A stretch of 64,000 nucleotides of DNA from Phycisphaerales bacterium (GTDB lineage Bacteria; Planctomycetota; Phycisphaerae; Phycisphaerales; SM1A02). The notes under the pieces are model-generated. The model saw only the letters and a list, made by a program, of their open reading frames with translations. It did no database searches and was not told the origin of the DNA. This document shows, piece by piece, positions 62,888-64,000 of the stretch. Position 1 is the first letter of the stretch, and every line of letters begins with the position of its first letter. Made by a program: the position numbers and the translations under genes. Location of the stretch: assembly GCA_029260575.1 (NCBI GenBank), contig JAJDDB010000012.1, forward strand, positions 20,269-84,268. The letters are read 5' to 3'.

Positions 62888-64000
62888 ATGCTCCGGTGCA
62901 CCTCCCCCGTCGTCTTGTTGATCGCGTTCGTAGCGTTGGTGATCTGTTGGGCCGATGCAGGGCATGCCCAGTCGCGGAGTCTCGTCGGTGCGTGCTGTTT
63001 CCTCGACGGTACCTGCTTCGTCACCGACGAACCTGACTGCGTTGGCCAGGGCGCGGAATTCAAAGGCAATGACACAGACTGCAACCCGAACCCCTGCAAT
63101 CAACCCGGGGCGTGCTGCTTTCTTGATGGCACCTGCTTCGTCACCGATGAAGGCGATTGCCTGAACCAAGGCGCGGAGTACAAGGGCAACGGAACCGATT
63201 GCAACCCGAATCCCTGCAATCAGCCCGGGGCGTGCTGCTTTCTTGATGGCACCTGCTTCGTCACCGATGAAGGCGATTGCCTGAACCAGGGCGCGGAGTA
63301 CCAAGGCAACGGGACGACCTGCAGTCCGAACCCCTGTCCACAGGGTCCCCCGGCGAACGACGATTGCGAAGATGCAGTTCGTATCGGCTCCAACGAAACA
63401 ATCCTGGGCACAGTACAAGGCGCGACGCCAAGCGATGTTCCGCCCTGTGTATTCGTCCAGAGCGGCCCCGGCAATAGCCAACCCGATGTGTGGTACTCCG
63501 TCATCGGCACAGGATTTGAGATGGAGGCCGAACTGTGCATTCCTCAGGACAACCCGCTTGCAAATGAATTGCAGCAGACCGGCAAGATTCATGTGTATTG
63601 CGGCGATTGTGAGGGGCTGAATTGTATTGCCAGCGTAAGTGGTAACGTTTTCGAGTGCGATGCTGACCGTGCGCCGGCGAAATCTTCCGGAAGTGGTTTG
63701 GCTCGTGGTGAGAATGAACTTGAAGTCGAATGGTGCTCCGAGGAAGGCGTGGAATATTTCATTCGCGTCTCGTACGGCAGCCTACCAGGCAGTCGCAATC
63801 ACCTCACCGAATTCGTACTCGAAGTGGAAAGCGATGACGAAGATAAGTGTGACCCCGAGCCGTGCGGCGTGCGGCAGGAAGACTTCTGTGAAGACGCCCA
63901 GCCAGTGTGTCCGTTCATCACGTATGAAGGTCATACGTTCGACGCAACCAGCGCGTACTTCGATCACGGCGGCACGATCGACACGATCTTCTTCTGCGGC
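62888..64000 (+). CDS. Secreted Cys-rich tandem repeat protein (3' partial)
   Basis: The frame stays open to the window end (at least 371 residues). ATG 62888, after AAGGA, starts a signal peptide ('LLIAFVALVICWADAGHAQS'). Three 40-residue tandem repeats follow ('GACCFLDGTCFVTDE', 'NPCNQPGACCFLDGTCFVT') with six Cys each, then a beta-sandwich-like domain 'NDDCEDAVRIGSNETILG', 'PDVWYSVIGTGFEMEA', 'EYFIRVSYGSLPGSRNHL' that looks like a bacterial pre-peptidase-type C-terminal domain. A second such domain starts near the end ('DFCEDAQPVC'). It is probably a surface or exported adhesive or binding protein. An ATG at 62828, overlapping the previous stop, is a possible alternative start. Confidence 0.82.
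   Translation, partial: MLRCTSPVVLLIAFVALVICWADAGHAQSRSLVGACCFLDGTCFVTDEPDCVGQGAEFKGNDTDCNPNPCNQPGACCFLDGTCFVTDEGDCLNQGAEYKGNGTDCNPNPCNQPGACCFLDGTCFVTDEGDCLNQGAEYQGNGTTCSPNPCPQGPPANDDCEDAVRIGSNETILGTVQGATPSDVPPCVFVQSGPGNSQPDVWYSVIGTGFEMEAELCIPQDNPLANELQQTGKIHVYCGDCEGLNCIASVSGNVFECDADRAPAKSSGSGLARGENELEVEWCSEEGVEYFIRVSYGSLPGSRNHLTEFVLEVESDDEDKCDPEPCGVRQEDFCEDAQPVCPFITYEGHTFDATSAYFDHGGTIDTIFFCG
62991..63350 (+). repeat. Three tandem 120-base repeats in the secreted Cys-rich protein
   Basis: Units run from 62991, 63111 and 63231, each 120 bases (40 codons). The second and third units are nearly identical over most of their length (only scattered changes, such as one A/G change at the end of the line 63170 and 63290), while the first is clearly diverged. 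The near identity of two units suggests a recent duplication or gene conversion. Confidence 0.9.

Noticed and set aside
1..64000. CRISPR arrays, tRNA or rRNA genes, phage genes or intact insertion sequences
   Set aside because: I looked for regularly spaced repeats, tRNA arm signatures, SRP RNA and tmRNA-like motifs in the gaps and found none. This is a reading by eye, so small RNAs may be missed.

Overview
The window looks like a chromosomal segment of a Planctomycetota bacterium, most likely class Phycisphaerae. The evidence is a fused SecD-SecF protein, a DUF1559-type pseudopilin with a near-canonical H-X9-DG tail, a member of the Verrucomicrobia/Planctomycetes-restricted Minf_1886 family, a secreted protein ending in two dockerin-like repeats of the 'DLLALLAAWGPC' kind, and Cys-rich secreted repeat proteins. 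An LPS Kdo transferase (KdtA) and OmpA-type lipoproteins show a Gram-negative envelope. The placement is inference from gene content; there is no rRNA or tRNA in the window.

Layout. 1-1.7 kb: tail of a FAD-dependent oxidoreductase overlapped by an aldo/keto reductase. 1.7-2.5 kb: non-coding stretch with paired palindromes. 2.5-9 kb (minus): tgt-yajC-secDF followed by a LysM protein. 9.1-10.5 kb (plus): zinc-ribbon/TerB-like protein and an isoprenylcysteine-methyltransferase-like membrane protein. 10.4-18.7 kb (minus): rhomboid, site-2 protease, NUDIX hydrolase, DUF89 phosphatase, OmpA lipoprotein, prepilin peptidase, xseB, xseA. 18.8-24.6 kb (plus): recG, polX, a frameshifted small membrane gene, ffh. 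24.7-28.6 kb (minus): AI-2E family transporter, Minf_1886 protein, 3-methyladenine glycosylase, amidohydrolase. 28.8-34 kb (plus): OmpA lipoprotein, a large secreted lamin-tail/dockerin protein, a transglutaminase-like protein. 34-35.1 kb (minus): pseudopilin and a zinc-ribbon membrane protein. 35.2-37.5 kb: CDP-alcohol phosphatidyltransferase, a tRNA-queuosine mannosyltransferase-like enzyme and a Fur-family regulator. 37.5-40.1 kb (minus): PepSY protein, small porin-like protein, thiL and a tsaE-yacG fusion. 40.2-45.6 kb: AXE1-type esterase, kdtA, FHA protein, S9 peptidase. 45.7-50.7 kb (minus): two tandem ClpP/NfeD-like secreted proteins, cca, rsmD. 51-55.8 kb: RRM protein, desaturase, broken comF, THUMP-like methyltransferase, DinB protein. 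56-64 kb: secreted hypothetical protein, M16 peptidase, STAS protein, aconitase, then two adjacent secreted Cys-rich proteins; the last runs off the window.

Themes. Export and envelope functions recur: Sec translocase, SRP Ffh, prepilin peptidase plus pseudopilin, rhomboid and site-2 proteases, OmpA and porin-like proteins, LPS. DNA repair genes (xseAB, recG, polX, aag) and RNA modification genes (tgt, a QTMAN-like enzyme, tsaE, rsmD, cca) form the other main groups. Short overlaps (ATGA, TTGA) show translational coupling in several operons.

Oddities. comF is broken by two extra bases. At least one small ORF downstream of polX is broken by one base in a T run. The tsaE-yacG fusion, a transglutaminase-like protein that seems to lack its catalytic Cys and His, and a Fur protein lacking usual metal ligands are the other notable points. 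I saw no CRISPR array, prophage, intact insertion sequence, tRNA or rRNA.
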